Counted from the first letter of the stretch, positions 53,035 to 63,828 are shown. The stretch is DNA of 64,000 nucleotides from Capnocytophaga felis (GCF_009684755.1 NZ_BLBC01000005.1:769047-833046), one strand, 5' to 3'. Notes: a model not told the origin generated them from the sequence alone. Numbers and translations: made by a program.

Positions 53035-53805
53035 ATGAAGAGAGTATTAATCTTATTTTGTGCAAGTTTTCTATTGTTTTCTTGTGCATCTAGGGATAAG
53101 GTAGCTTATTTTACTAATGCTAAGAATAACAAAGTTGAAACATTAAAATCGTATGTTTCAAGACTCCAACCAGATGATTTATTGAGCATTATCGTAAACT
53201 CCAAAAGTGATGAATTATTGAGTGAATTCAATAGAGGTTTGGTAACACTTCAGCCTTCTTTGGGGGCAAGGGTATCACAGTCAATGTTACAGACTTATTT
53301 GATAGATAAGGATGGGTACATTCATTATCCAACTATTGGGAAAATAAAATTAGGAGGTTTAACAAGGCAAGAGGCTGTAGATTTACTTACAAATGCTATA
53401 AAGCCTTATATAACGGATGCAACAATTAACCTTAGAATTCTTAACTTCAAAATAACAGTAGAAGGTGAAGTTAACAGGCCTGGTACTTACACCATAGAAT
53501 CAGAAAGAATAACACTTCTTCAAGCTCTAAGCCTTGCCGGAGATTTAACAATTTATGGTAAGAGAAAAAATATTTTGATTATACGTGAGCAAGATAATCA
53601 ACGAGTTTATAAAACGGTGGATATTACTTCCACAGATTTTATGAATTCTGAGTATTACTACCTAAATCAAAATGATATTGTTTACGTAGAACCTAACAAA
53701 ACGAGAGTCAATTCTTCAGTTGTAGGACCTAATACAACCACAATAATTTCGTCTATTTCAGTGCTTGTAGCTGTGGTAGCTTTAATAGTGAATATAAGTA
53801 GATAA
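53035..53805 (+). CDS. Polysaccharide biosynthesis/export lipoprotein (Wza-like)
   Basis: A 256-residue outer-membrane export protein. The signal ends LLFSC (lipidated Cys17). The Poly_export domain (YVSRLQPDDLLSIIVNSKS...YLIDKDGYIHYPTIGKIKLGGLTRQEAVDLLTNAIKPYI) is followed by a SLBB domain (ITVEGEVNRPGTYTIESERITLLQALSLAGDLT) and a C-terminal helix (IISSISVLVAVVALIVNISR). It forms the outer pore for capsular or exopolysaccharide. Its partner kinase follows 5 bp later. The rest of the polysaccharide genes is not here. Confidence 0.93.
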   Translation: MKRVLILFCASFLLFSCASRDKVAYFTNAKNNKVETLKSYVSRLQPDDLLSIIVNSKSDELLSEFNRGLVTLQPSLGARVSQSMLQTYLIDKDGYIHYPTIGKIKLGGLTRQEAVDLLTNAIKPYITDATINLRILNFKITVEGEVNRPGTYTIESERITLLQALSLAGDLTIYGKRKNILIIREQDNQRVYKTVDITSTDFMNSEYYYLNQNDIVYVEPNKTRVNSSVVGPNTTTIISSISVLVAVVALIVNISR

Positions 53806-53810
53806 TTTTT

Positions 53811-56153
53811 ATGGATAATAGAGTAAAATTAAACTCAGAGGAAACAGGAAATTTTAATCTTATGGAGCAAATAACTCCATATGTTTCTCGGTGGAAATGG
53901 TTTGTAGCCGGAGGTTTTTTGGCCTTAGCTGCTGCTTTTTTATACTTGCGATATGCAACTCCACTTTATAAGGCATCAACAATCATTATGCTTAAAGATG
54001 ACAATAAGGGTGGAACAGTTAATGAATTCTCTATTCTTTCTGACTTGGATATTGGAGTAAAGGATAATGTTGAAAATGAGGTAGAAGTATTGCGTTCCAG
54101 AACTTTATCAGAAAAAGCAGTTAAAAAACTAAATTTGAACATTTCTTATTTTCCTTTAGGAAAAAAGAAGCCGGATTTATACAACGAATCTCCGGTAAAT
54201 ATCACAATAGATAAGCTATCAGAAGCTTCTGAGAAAGAAACTCCTTTGGATTTAGAAATTAAAGGATTAAATGATATTGCTTATAATATTTATAATGACG
54301 GAAAGTTATTGGGGAAATATAACTACGGAGAGCCGGTTAAAAATGAAATAGGGCAGTTTGTGGTGAATAAGTCCGAGAAGCATTTTAGCAAACCTGATTT
54401 CGGTCTATCTGTAAAAGTTGATGGGGTGGAAGGGACAGCCCAAGCATACAGAAAGGTGTTAAATGTGAATTTGTTAGGAAAGAATACAAGTGTTTTGGAA
54501 CTTTCATCAACAAATTCTAACAAAGAAAAGGCAAAGGATTATTTAAATACTCTTGTTGAAATTTATAATTCAGATGCAATTGCTGACAGACGCTTTATTT
54601 CTGAAAATACATCTGATTTCTTAACACAACGTCTTGATATCCTAACCAAGGAAATAGATGCTGTAGAGAAAACTACCGAAAAATTCAAAAAAGAGAATCA
54701 AGTTACAGACATCGTTTCTGAAGCGAATTTGTACACTCAAAACACAAGTGAATTTGAAAAAAGATATATAGATATAAATACTCGAGTAGAGTTGATTGAT
54801 AACGTAATAAAAGGATTTATTGATACAGAGACTACGGGGAAAACTTTCCCGATGTTAGATGCTCTTACAGCAGATCCTGCACTATCGGCTGCAATCAATG
54901 AACACAATAAATTGGTGCTATCTCGTAATGAGTCAGCGGTTAACGCGGGTCCGGAGAACTTTAGGATAAAACAAATGGACGAGCAAATAAAATCGTTGAA
55001 AAAGGCGATTAAAGATAACCTTATTTTGTTGAAATCTAATTTGAATATTCAAAAATCCGATATTAGCAGACAACAAAGAGTGTTAAGCGGAAGAGTTAGC
55101 TCTGTACCTACTTTAGAAAGAGAGTTTAGGGAAATTACAAGACAACAAGGAGTGAAAGACGCTTTGTATTTGTATTTATTGGAGAAAAGGGAAGAGGCTG
55201 AAATTTCAACAGTGGCTTTAGCTCCTAATGCTAAAGTGATTGATAGGGCTTTCTCTTCAAACATTCCGGTATCTCCTAAGAAGATGATAGTTTATTTGGC
55301 TGCTTTGATTTTTGGTTTAGCCATTCCTTTTATCATCATATATCTTAACACCTTATTTGATAATAAGATAAAGGGTAAATCTGATATAGAAAAATATTTG
55401 TCTGCTCCTTACTTAGGTGATGTACCTCACACTAAATCAGATGAGAAAATCATCAAAGCCAATAGCAATTCTGAATTTGCTGAGGCACTTCGTATTATCA
55501 GAACTAATATGGATTTTGTACTTGGTAACATTGCAGATAACAGAAGCAAATCAATATTTGTAACTTCAAGTTTACCAAAAGAAGGAAAAACCTTTATGGC
55601 GATGAATCTTGCAGGAACGTTTGCTCTTTCTGGTAAAAAGACTTTGCTTGTTGAGATGGACATTCGTAATCCTAAAATAGGTCAATTCCTGAAATTACCT
55701 TCACAAGGGCTTACTAACTATTTGGCATCTGGTGACATAGATATTAATTCGGTTATAGTTAAGGTTCCAGATTTCAAAGAATTATATGTGATTCCAGCAA
55801 AAGTAGTTCCACCAAACCCTGCAGAATTGCTTATGAATCCGAAAGTTACCGAGATGTTCGATTATCTAAAAACAAAATTTGATTATATAATCGTTGATAC
55901 GGCTCCGGTGAATTTGGTTGCAGATACCTTACTAACAGCCAAAAATGCAGACGCGTTTGTTTATGTAGTTAGAGAGAATCAAACAACTAAGGAAATGCTC
56001 CAAAAAGCACAAAAGTTGCATAAGGAAAATAAACTTCCTAATATGTGCGTGTTGTTGAATGATACTACGGTTAAGGCTAACGATAACTATGGTTATGGTT
56101 ACTTTCAAGACAAGCATAAGAAGAAACCTTGGTGGAAACGAATCTTAGGATAA
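53811..56153 (+). CDS. Polysaccharide co-polymerase and tyrosine kinase (Wzc-like)
   Basis: A 780-residue inner-membrane protein. An N-terminal Wzz domain lies between two helices (about 30-50 and 490-510), with a long periplasmic coiled coil (about 260-450). The cytoplasmic BY-kinase has Walker A SLPKEGKT, Walker A' LLVEMDIRNP and Walker B YIIVDTAP. The tail NDNYGYGYFQDKHKKK contains several tyrosines for autophosphorylation, although fewer than in E. coli Wzc. It sets chain length and controls export through Wza. A strong terminator ends this two-gene operon. Confidence 0.94.
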   Translation: MDNRVKLNSEETGNFNLMEQITPYVSRWKWFVAGGFLALAAAFLYLRYATPLYKASTIIMLKDDNKGGTVNEFSILSDLDIGVKDNVENEVEVLRSRTLSEKAVKKLNLNISYFPLGKKKPDLYNESPVNITIDKLSEASEKETPLDLEIKGLNDIAYNIYNDGKLLGKYNYGEPVKNEIGQFVVNKSEKHFSKPDFGLSVKVDGVEGTAQAYRKVLNVNLLGKNTSVLELSSTNSNKEKAKDYLNTLVEIYNSDAIADRRFISENTSDFLTQRLDILTKEIDAVEKTTEKFKKENQVTDIVSEANLYTQNTSEFEKRYIDINTRVELIDNVIKGFIDTETTGKTFPMLDALTADPALSAAINEHNKLVLSRNESAVNAGPENFRIKQMDEQIKSLKKAIKDNLILLKSNLNIQKSDISRQQRVLSGRVSSVPTLEREFREITRQQGVKDALYLYLLEKREEAEISTVALAPNAKVIDRAFSSNIPVSPKKMIVYLAALIFGLAIPFIIIYLNTLFDNKIKGKSDIEKYLSAPYLGDVPHTKSDEKIIKANSNSEFAEALRIIRTNMDFVLGNIADNRSKSIFVTSSLPKEGKTFMAMNLAGTFALSGKKTLLVEMDIRNPKIGQFLKLPSQGLTNYLASGDIDINSVIVKVPDFKELYVIPAKVVPPNPAELLMNPKVTEMFDYLKTKFDYIIVDTAPVNLVADTLLTAKNADAFVYVVRENQTTKEMLQKAQKLHKENKLPNMCVLLNDTTVKANDNYGYGYFQDKHKKKPWWKRILG

Positions 56154-56168
56154 GTAAATTATAAGAAT

Positions 56169-56200
56169 AAAAAAGCTGGCATTGCCAGCTTTTTTTATTT
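56169..56200 (+). terminator. Terminator after the Wza/Wzc pair
   Basis: A 12-bp stem (56169-56180 with 56184-56195), loop ATT, and T run. The A-rich left side may also serve the converging HmuY-like gene. Confidence 0.85.
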
Positions 56201-56278
56201 TCACAAAATTCCAATCAAAATAAAGTGTAACGACGAAATTCATTCTCAAAAACTTACTTCAAAATGAGATTTAAGAAC

Positions 56279-56944
56279 TTAAAATTTTCCTTCTTTACTA
56301 ATTTTGTATCTGAATGTAATGAAGAATGGAGCATTTTTGTCATTTGTAAAACGGCTTAAATGTATTTTAGCAAAATTTCCGTTAGCCATCTTTATGATAT
56401 AAATCCATCCATTATTTTGAAAAACAGGAATTTTAGTACCTTGACTATAAGAAAATGTTTGCCATCCGTTGTTGTGTACTAAACTCGTTTTTGCAGCTTC
56501 TCGTTCTCCTTCAGGAATACCATTGATAATTCCGTTTTCGGTTATAAATTGCCAAAAAGACTCAGAATATCCCATAGAAATTACGGAGGAACTAACATTT
56601 TTAACAAGAGACCTACCTGCAAAAGTATATCTTTCACTATCAACGATGTATCCTTCTAAAGGGGCTTCGGTTACTTTATTAAAGTTTCTTTCCCGAGTAT
56701 TAATCACACCTGATTTGGTTTTGATATCATACTGCCTAAAGGCAATATCCCACTCTTCATTTTCTGTAGTAATTCCGTTTTTTTCAAAAGAGAAATACAC
56801 CCAGTCATTACCTGCAACTGGCAGATTTTTGTACTCCAATATTCCATCTTGTGGCTTGTCGAGTTCGTTTTTGTCATCTTTTTTACAAGAAACAAATGTA
56901 AGTGTCAGTAATGCCAAAGTACTTAATAAAAATTTCATTTTCAT
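56279..56944 (-). CDS. HmuY-like surface lipoprotein
   Basis: A 221-residue lipoprotein (signal TLTFVSC, lipidated Cys20) followed by KKDDKNE, which fits the Capnocytophaga surface-export signal. The body resembles HmuY of Porphyromonas: WVYFSFEKNG, EEWDIAFRQYDIKTKSG, a middle region, then the NGWIYIIKMANGNFAKIHLSRF strands. HmuY binds haem. The two haem-ligand histidines of P. gingivalis HmuY cannot be placed here by eye, so the ligand may differ. It points away from the second SusC/SusD pair; a -7 element TAGATTTG lies at 56978-56985 on the minus strand. Confidence 0.78.
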   Translation of the reverse strand: MKMKFLLSTLALLTLTFVSCKKDDKNELDKPQDGILEYKNLPVAGNDWVYFSFEKNGITTENEEWDIAFRQYDIKTKSGVINTRERNFNKVTEAPLEGYIVDSERYTFAGRSLVKNVSSSVISMGYSESFWQFITENGIINGIPEGEREAAKTSLVHNNGWQTFSYSQGTKIPVFQNNGWIYIIKMANGNFAKIHLSRFTNDKNAPFFITFRYKISKEGKF

Positions 56945-57123
56945 TTCAAATAGAGTTTATTAATTAATTTAATTGGACAAATCTAATGAATTTATTTAGA
57001 ATAAAGATAGATTATTACATTTTTGATTTTATCCGATTAAAGTTCATTTTTTGTAAAAGAAATAAATTTGTATTTTTTCACAAAAATATTGAGAATTTAT
57101 TAGTGTTAAAATGATTGTATTTT

Positions 57124-57154
57124 TTTGTTATATCATATAGGCTAATTACCTTTG
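57124..57154 (+). promoter_or_regulatory. Promoter of the second SusC/SusD pair
   Basis: A perfect pair: TTTG (57124-57127), 19 bp, TACCTTTG (57147-57154), 31 bp before the ATG. Confidence 0.75.
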
Positions 57155-57185
57155 TAACAACAAATAATTAACAAAAATAAATATT

Positions 57186-60100
57186 ATGAAGCTAAAAAAA
57201 GTAATAATTATGATGCTCGTGATGATAGGATGTTTTCACTTTCTGTCAGCACAGACGTTGTCGGTAAAAGGAACTGTTACCGATGAGAACAAGATGCCGC
57301 TTCCAGGAGTAAGTGTTTCGGTGAAGAACACTACCCGTGGAGTAAGTACGGATTTTGACGGAAATTATCAGATTGAGGTACAGCAAGGAGAAGTGCTGAT
57401 ATTCAGTTCCCTCGGATTTGTAACTCAAGAAAGAGTCGTAAAATTATCGGGGAGTGGTAAATTGTTAAATATCAATATTTTACTAAAGGAAGATACACAA
57501 CAACTTGATGAGGTGGTCATCGTAGGATTTGGTTCTCAAAGGAAAGAAAACCTTACAGGCTCAGTGGCTTCCGTAAATGCCAAGGTACTTGAAGCTCGTC
57601 CGGTAAATAGTGCGGTTCAGGCATTGCAAGGTGCTGTTTCGGGAATGAATTTCAATGTGGGAAAAGGTGGCGGTGAGCTTAATAATAACTTGTCTTTTGA
57701 CATACGAGGTGCGGGAACTATCGGTTCCGGTTCAACAGCCAAGCCCTTGATACTCATCGACGGAATGGAAGGAGACCTCAACGCACTCAATCCGCAGGAT
57801 ATCGAAAGTATTTCAATCCTAAAAGATGCCGCTTCTGCTTCCATCTATGGTTCAAGAGCCCCTTTCGGAGTGGTTTTGGTAACTACCAAATCAGGAAAAG
57901 AAGGCAAGGTAATTATCAATTACAGTAATAATTTTCGTTTCAGTAATCCTACCAACATTCCCAAAATGATGGATTCTGAGAATTTTGCATACTATTGGAA
58001 TGACGCCGATTTGAACTCGGGTAGCGAACCTACTTTTTCCCCCGATATCATCGAAAAAATAAAACTCTACAAAGCCGGAAAACTTTCTTACGCAACCGAT
58101 TGGAATGATAAAGACAAGGATTGGAACAAGGGAGCCAAAAGCTGGGCAAACGTGGATTGGTTCAAAGAAGCGTACCGTGAGTGGGCTCCGGCTACGGAAC
58201 ATAATTTCAGCGTAAGAGGAGGAACTGAAAAGATAAATTACTACGTATCGGCAGGAGCTCTCAATCAGGAAGGACTGTTCAGATACAATACTGATAGTTT
58301 TGACAGATATACGTTTAACACAAAACTTTCTGCACAGATTCTGCCTTATTTACGTTTGAATTACAACGGGCGTTTTACCCGAACAGGTTATGAAAGGTCA
58401 TCATTTTTGATAGGATTTGAGGGGTTGTTTTTCCATAACATTGGGCGTAAGTGGCCTACACTCCCGAAATATGACCCTAACGGGCATTATCTCTACGGAA
58501 ATGATTTGGCTAATTTTGAAAACGGAAGAGCCAAAGACCGAAACGATTTAATGGTACAGCAATTAGCCTTCGTTTTTACACCGATAAAAGATTGGGTTAC
58601 AAATGTGGAGCTAAATTACAGTTTGCAAAACGAGCAAAGTCACATTCCTTGGTTGCCCATTTATAAGTACGATAAAGAGGGCAGACCTGTGGCTGCGGCA
58701 CTCATAGAGGATTACTTTAACAAACCTGGAGCTTCCCGTATTTATGAAAACACAAAAACAACTGATTTCTATAATATTAATGCTTATACTTCTTATCAAA
58801 AGCAACTCGGAGAGCATTTTTTGAAAGCAATGGTAGGTTTCCAGTCCGAATTACAGAAAACTCGCTTTATATCCGCTTCGCGTGAAGATGTATATAACAC
58901 TAATATTCTTGCAATTGATGCAACAAGTAGCGAGAATGACAATGTGGGAGGAAATTATCAACATTGGGCAACAGCGGGTTTTTTCGGAAGATTGAATTAT
59001 GACTACAAAGGAAAATATTTATTAGAAGCAAATCTTCGTTACGACGGAACCAGCCGTTTCTTAAAAGACCAACGTTGGAATACGTTTACCTCTGCTTCAG
59101 TTGGTTGGAACATTGCCAAAGAATCGTTCTGGAAAAACTTGGGTAAATTTGGCGAAAGCGTGTCCGAGTTCAAATTAAAGGCATCTTACGGAGAGTTAGG
59201 AAATCAAAATACTGATAATTGGTATCCGTTCTATTCCAAAATGAAATTAAAACCCTCTGACGGAAGTTGGTTTATCAACGGACAAAAACCCAATGTGGCG
59301 TATGCTCCGGATTTGATTTCTACTTTATTGACTTGGGAGAAAGTGGCTTCGTGGAATGCAGGTATTGATATTTCGGCATTTCGAAACAGACTTGCACTAT
59401 CTTTTGAAATATTCAAACGAACTACATATAATATGGTAGGACCTGCTCCGCAACTTCCGCCTACTTTGGGAATAAAACCACCGCAGATTAACAATACGGA
59501 TATGGAATCAAGAGGATTTGATGCACAAATTTCGTGGAGAGACCGTATAGGAGATGATTTTTCATACGGAATTACTTTCAATCTTACCGATAGCCGACAA
59601 AAAATCACCAAATATCCCAATGAAATAGGAAGCCTTTCAGCACCGCATTACGCAGGAAAATACATTGGAGAAATTTGGGGTTATACTACACAGGGCATTG
59701 CAAAAACTGACCAAGAAATGGCTGATTGGGTAAAAGGACATAACCAAAACCGATTGGGAAGCGATTGGCGTGCAGGGGACATTATGTATGAAGACCTTGA
59801 CGGAAATGGTGAAATCAGTAATGGAGCTAATACTTTGAATGACCACGGTGATTTGAAAATTATAGGCAACAGTACGCCTCGTTACAATTATGGATTGATG
59901 CTTGACCTCAAATATAAAAACATCGATTTCAGTTTGTTTCTGCAAGGAACCGCCAAACGTGATTATTACATCAATACGCCCCATTTCAGAGGAGCCAACG
60001 GAGCAAATGCGTTTTACAAAGCTCAAGCACACGCCTTCCCTGAGCATTTGGATTATTTTCGTCCTGAGGGAACAACCAATCCACTTGGTGCTAACATTGA

Positions 60101-60407
60101 TGCTTATTATCCGCGACCTTCCTTCACGAGAGGTTCTAAAAACTTTCATACGCAAACACGTTGGCTGCAAGATGCATCTTATCTTCGTGTAAAAAACATT
60201 CAGATGGGATACACATTCCCGCAAGATGTGATGAGTACTATAGGGGTGGACAAACTGCGTATTTTCATCTCTGTTGAAAATGCTTTCACATTTACCAAAT
60301 TGGCAAAAATGTTTGACCCCGAAGCACTTGAAGCACGTTTAGGCGGAACGGGAAAAGTATATCCGCTTTCACGTGTATTTTCAACGGGAATTAGTGTAAC
60401 TTTTTAA
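57186..60407 (+). CDS. SusC/RagA family TonB-dependent outer-membrane transporter
   Basis: A 1073-residue SusC-type transporter. The signal peptide ends HFLSAQ. A carboxypeptidase-like domain (VKGTVTDENKMPLPGVSVSVKNTTRGVSTDFDGNYQIEV), plug (VVIVGFGSQRKENLTGSVASV...FDIRGAGTIGSGSTAKPLILIDGMEG...ASIYGSRAPFGVVLVTTK) and barrel, ending STGISVTF. It pairs with the SusD gene 11 bp later. The ligand cannot be told; no glycosidase gene is in the operon. It has its own strong promoter. Confidence 0.95.
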   Translation: MKLKKVIIMMLVMIGCFHFLSAQTLSVKGTVTDENKMPLPGVSVSVKNTTRGVSTDFDGNYQIEVQQGEVLIFSSLGFVTQERVVKLSGSGKLLNINILLKEDTQQLDEVVIVGFGSQRKENLTGSVASVNAKVLEARPVNSAVQALQGAVSGMNFNVGKGGGELNNNLSFDIRGAGTIGSGSTAKPLILIDGMEGDLNALNPQDIESISILKDAASASIYGSRAPFGVVLVTTKSGKEGKVIINYSNNFRFSNPTNIPKMMDSENFAYYWNDADLNSGSEPTFSPDIIEKIKLYKAGKLSYATDWNDKDKDWNKGAKSWANVDWFKEAYREWAPATEHNFSVRGGTEKINYYVSAGALNQEGLFRYNTDSFDRYTFNTKLSAQILPYLRLNYNGRFTRTGYERSSFLIGFEGLFFHNIGRKWPTLPKYDPNGHYLYGNDLANFENGRAKDRNDLMVQQLAFVFTPIKDWVTNVELNYSLQNEQSHIPWLPIYKYDKEGRPVAAALIEDYFNKPGASRIYENTKTTDFYNINAYTSYQKQLGEHFLKAMVGFQSELQKTRFISASREDVYNTNILAIDATSSENDNVGGNYQHWATAGFFGRLNYDYKGKYLLEANLRYDGTSRFLKDQRWNTFTSASVGWNIAKESFWKNLGKFGESVSEFKLKASYGELGNQNTDNWYPFYSKMKLKPSDGSWFINGQKPNVAYAPDLISTLLTWEKVASWNAGIDISAFRNRLALSFEIFKRTTYNMVGPAPQLPPTLGIKPPQINNTDMESRGFDAQISWRDRIGDDFSYGITFNLTDSRQKITKYPNEIGSLSAPHYAGKYIGEIWGYTTQGIAKTDQEMADWVKGHNQNRLGSDWRAGDIMYEDLDGNGEISNGANTLNDHGDLKIIGNSTPRYNYGLMLDLKYKNIDFSLFLQGTAKRDYYINTPHFRGANGANAFYKAQAHAFPEHLDYFRPEGTTNPLGANIDAYYPRPSFTRGSKNFHTQTRWLQDASYLRVKNIQMGYTFPQDVMSTIGVDKLRIFISVENAFTFTKLAKMFDPEALEARLGGTGKVYPLSRVFSTGISVTF

Positions 60408-60418
60408 AAAACAGAACT

Positions 60419-62401
60419 ATGAAATCAATATATAAAGTAATATTTGTAACATTGTTGACAGGAATAATTTCTTGCAATGATTTTCTTGAGAGAGAGCCGC
60501 TATCGGACATATCACCTAATCAATTCTTTGCCACAGAGGCTGATTTGGCTTCTTATACTATAGCTTGTTATAATTTCCCGACACACGCAGGTTGGGGAGC
60601 CGGAACTTTTGTCATTGATAACGGAACTGATAACCAAGCGGGGGTCAATCCTTCGTCAAGATGGAAAAAGGGAGAATGGCGTGTGCCTGCTGCCAACAAC
60701 AAGAATAGACAGGGACACGAAAATGATAATGAAGATGAGTTTTCGTTTGTAAAAATAAGAAGTATCAATTATTTCTTGGAGCAAGCCGAGCCTAAAATAA
60801 CAGCAGGAGAAGTGAAAGGCAATCTCGTTAATATTAATCATTATTTGGGAGAGGCTTATTTTTTGAGAGCATACGAATATTTCAAAAAACTAAGAAATTT
60901 TGGAGACTTTCCAATTATCAAAACGGTGCTTCCGGAAGACAAACAAGCTCTTATTGAGGCAGCTCGCAGGCGACCTCGCAATGAAGTAGCTCGTTTCATT
61001 TTGGAAGATTTGGACAAGGCTGTAAGTTTGCTAAAATCTGGTCCGGTTGAAAATAAAAACAGAATTAGTAAGGAAGTCGCCTTATTATTTCGTTCAAGAG
61101 TAGCACTTTATGAAGGTACTTGGCTTAAATACCACAAAGGAACTGCACGTGTGCCGGGAGGAGCTGGCTGGCCTGGAGCCAATGCATCTCATCTTTCGGG
61201 TTTTTCAATAGATATTGATGCTGAGATAAATTACTTCTTAACGGAAGCAATGATTTCGGCAAAAGCAGTGGCTGATGGTTCGTCTTTAACGGAAAATAAT
61301 CACGTTCTTTCAGGAAAAGAAGTGTTTAACAATCCTTATTTTAAGATGTTTGGTGATACGGATATGGCATCTTATTCGGACGTTCTTCTTTGGAGAGGTT
61401 ATAATGCGGCTCAAAATGGAGGGCATCGGGTAATGAACTATATCAAATTAGGAGCAGGTTCGGGATATACGCGCGGCTTTGTAGATTCTTTTCTGACAAT
61501 CAATGGATTGCCAATTTACGCCGATGCAAATTATCAAGGTGATGTTACCTTGTCAAAAGCAAAACAAAACAGAGACGAACGTTTGCAACTCTTTATGCGT
61601 GCTCCTGGTGATTACATAACGTTGAGTCCCATTGAAGTAAAAGCAAATTATCCTGATTTCTTGATAGTTTCGGAACAAAAATCCGTTACGGGATACAACA
61701 TTTCTAAGGGATTGAATGTTAATTCTAACTATCTGGAAACAATTAACTTAACTGAAACGGGAAGCATCGTTTACCGATTGTCAGAGGCGTATTTGAATTA
61801 TATAGAGGCTTCTTACGAACATAGTGGTAGCCTTGATGCTACGGCACTTGCCTATTGGGGAGCTCTTCGTTTGCGTGCAGGATTACCACAAGACCCTCAA
61901 ATTACCATCAACGCCACCGATTTGAGCAAAGAAAATGATTGGGCAAAATATTCAGCGGGAGAATTGGTCGATGCCACTCTTTATAACATTCGTCGGGAAC
62001 GTCGTTGCGAGTTTATTGCCGAAGGAATGCGTTACGATGATTTAAAACGTTGGAGAGCCTTAGACCAAGTCCAAAATTATCAGATAGAAGGAATGAATCT
62101 TTGGGCGGAAATGCACAATGAATCTTTCTATAAAAAAGATGACGGGAGTAGTAAGTTCAAAACGCTCCCCGATTCGCAACCCAATATGTCCTCTCCTACT
62201 TTGAGTACGTATGTGCGTCCTTATCAGGTGGTGCAGGCAAACAATGTGTACTATGACGGATTTAGCTGGACACCAGCCCACTATTTGGCACCGATAGCCT
62301 ACGAAAATTTTCTACTTACTTCCCCTAACGGAAGTGCCACCTCGTCCGAAATATATCAGAATCCAGGTTGGCCTGTTGCCGCCAATGGAACGCCCGAGTA
62401 G
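60419..62401 (+). CDS. RagB/SusD family nutrient-binding lipoprotein (large)
   Basis: A 660-residue SusD-type lipoprotein, at the long end for the family (signal TGIISC, lipidated Cys19, then NDFLEREPLSDISPNQFF). Helical repeats such as YLGEAYFLRAYEYFKKLRNFGDFPIIKTVLP, RFILEDLDKAVSLLKSGP and the C-terminal RRERRCEFIAEGMRYDDLKRWRALDQ are typical. It should cap the SusC channel coded just before it. Confidence 0.94.
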   Translation: MKSIYKVIFVTLLTGIISCNDFLEREPLSDISPNQFFATEADLASYTIACYNFPTHAGWGAGTFVIDNGTDNQAGVNPSSRWKKGEWRVPAANNKNRQGHENDNEDEFSFVKIRSINYFLEQAEPKITAGEVKGNLVNINHYLGEAYFLRAYEYFKKLRNFGDFPIIKTVLPEDKQALIEAARRRPRNEVARFILEDLDKAVSLLKSGPVENKNRISKEVALLFRSRVALYEGTWLKYHKGTARVPGGAGWPGANASHLSGFSIDIDAEINYFLTEAMISAKAVADGSSLTENNHVLSGKEVFNNPYFKMFGDTDMASYSDVLLWRGYNAAQNGGHRVMNYIKLGAGSGYTRGFVDSFLTINGLPIYADANYQGDVTLSKAKQNRDERLQLFMRAPGDYITLSPIEVKANYPDFLIVSEQKSVTGYNISKGLNVNSNYLETINLTETGSIVYRLSEAYLNYIEASYEHSGSLDATALAYWGALRLRAGLPQDPQITINATDLSKENDWAKYSAGELVDATLYNIRRERRCEFIAEGMRYDDLKRWRALDQVQNYQIEGMNLWAEMHNESFYKKDDGSSKFKTLPDSQPNMSSPTLSTYVRPYQVVQANNVYYDGFSWTPAHYLAPIAYENFLLTSPNGSATSSEIYQNPGWPVAANGTPE

Positions 62402-62517
62402 ATTTTTTATATTGGCTTAAAAATAATTAAGTTATTTATTCCTTATTAATATTTTAGTGCTACTGAATGCTTCGTTCGGTGGCACTAATATTTTTTGTTT
62501 TTTCTTTTTGTAAATAT

Positions 62518-62549
62518 TTTGGTTTAGTCGCCTTTTTTTACTAACTTTG
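62518..62549 (+). promoter_or_regulatory. Promoter of fbp
   Basis: TTTG (62518-62521), 20 bp, TAACTTTG (62542-62549), 28 bp before the ATG. Confidence 0.7.
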
Positions 62550-62576
62550 AGGCAATGAAAATTAAAACTTAAAGTA

Positions 62577-63608
62577 ATGGCCAAAAAAACGTATCAAACA
62601 ATGGGTGAATTTATCATCCAAAATCAGAAGGATTTTCAATACTCCACAGGTGAGCTTACACGGCTTTTGAGTTCTATTAGGTTGGCATCTAAGGTGGTGA
62701 ATAGAGAGGTGAACAAAGCCGGATTGGTGGAAGATATTTTGGGAGATATGGGAGAGGAAAATATTCAGGGCGAAGTACAGAAGAAATTAGATGTTTTCGC
62801 TAATGAAATCTTCATTAAAGCCCTGACGCAACGTGAAGTAGTCTGTGGGATTGCTTCTGAAGAAAATGAGTTTTTTATTCCTGTTGAATCTTCAGAAAAC
62901 AGCCATTTGAGCAAATACGTGGTGTTGATTGACCCGCTTGATGGTTCAAGCAATGCCGATGTAAATGTTACGGTGGGGACAATTTTTTCTATTTACCGAA
63001 GAATCACTCCTGAGGGAACGCCCGTGCAATTGGAGGATTTTCTCCAGCCCGGAAACCGACAAGTGGCAGCTGGTTATATCGTGTACGGACTTTCTACAAT
63101 GTTAGTTTACACTACAGGAAGAGGCGTAAACGGCTTTACGTTAGATCCTTCCATCGGGACGTATTACCTCTCGCACCCCAATATGCAATTCCCGAAAGAC
63201 GGTTCCATTTACTCCATCAATGAAGGAAATTACGTGCATTTTCCGCAAGGTGTGAAAGATTACATCAAATATTGCCAAGCTTTGGAAGAAGACCGCCCTT
63301 ATACCTCACGTTACATAGGTTCTTTAGTGTCTGATTTTCATAGAAATATGTTAAAGGGTGGCATATATATTTATCCTTCGGGAACACGTACCCCACAAGG
63401 AAAATTACGTTTGCTTTACGAGTGTAATCCCATTGCTTTTTTAACCGAACAAGCCGGAGGAAAGGCTTCGGACGGATACAATCGCATTATGGATATCCAA
63501 GCTACCACCTTGCATCAGCGTGTGCCGTTTTTCTGTGGCTCGGAAAATATGGTAAAAAAAGCAGAGGAATTTATGGCGAAATATCCCAAAGATAAACCAG
63601 TTTATTAA
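62577..63608 (+). CDS. fbp: Fructose-1,6-bisphosphatase, class I
   Basis: A 343-residue gluconeogenic enzyme. The metal/substrate motif [25 protein letters not shown] and the C-terminal [40 protein letters not shown] are complete. It converts fructose-1,6-bisphosphate to fructose-6-phosphate, feeding glycogen synthesis. Class I enzymes are not universal in Bacteroidota, several of which use class III. It has its own promoter and a terminator. Confidence 0.97.
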   Translation: MAKKTYQTMGEFIIQNQKDFQYSTGELTRLLSSIRLASKVVNREVNKAGLVEDILGDMGEENIQGEVQKKLDVFANEIFIKALTQREVVCGIASEENEFFIPVESSENSHLSKYVVLIDPLDGSSNADVNVTVGTIFSIYRRITPEGTPVQLEDFLQPGNRQVAAGYIVYGLSTMLVYTTGRGVNGFTLDPSIGTYYLSHPNMQFPKDGSIYSINEGNYVHFPQGVKDYIKYCQALEEDRPYTSRYIGSLVSDFHRNMLKGGIYIYPSGTRTPQGKLRLLYECNPIAFLTEQAGGKASDGYNRIMDIQATTLHQRVPFFCGSENMVKKAEEFMAKYPKDKPVY

Positions 63609-63634
63609 AGTCGTTTTATTTTCAATATTTTATT

Positions 63635-63675
63635 AACAACTGTTTGTCAATTTGTTAGATAGGCAGTTGTTTTTC
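63635..63675 (+). terminator. Terminator after fbp
   Basis: An 8-bp stem AACAACTG/CAGTTGTT (63635-63642 with 63664-63671) with a long loop and a T run. Confidence 0.6.
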
Positions 63676-63828
63676 TTTTAAGAAATCTTAGTTTACTATA
63701 CTAATTTACCCTGAGGAACGATCGCAATTTTACTTCCCAATTAAAGCCTTAGTGCGATCTATTTCAGGACTGACTTGATACCAAATAGTAAGGCATATTT
63801 TAAATTAAAAACACAGCAGATTTGTAAT

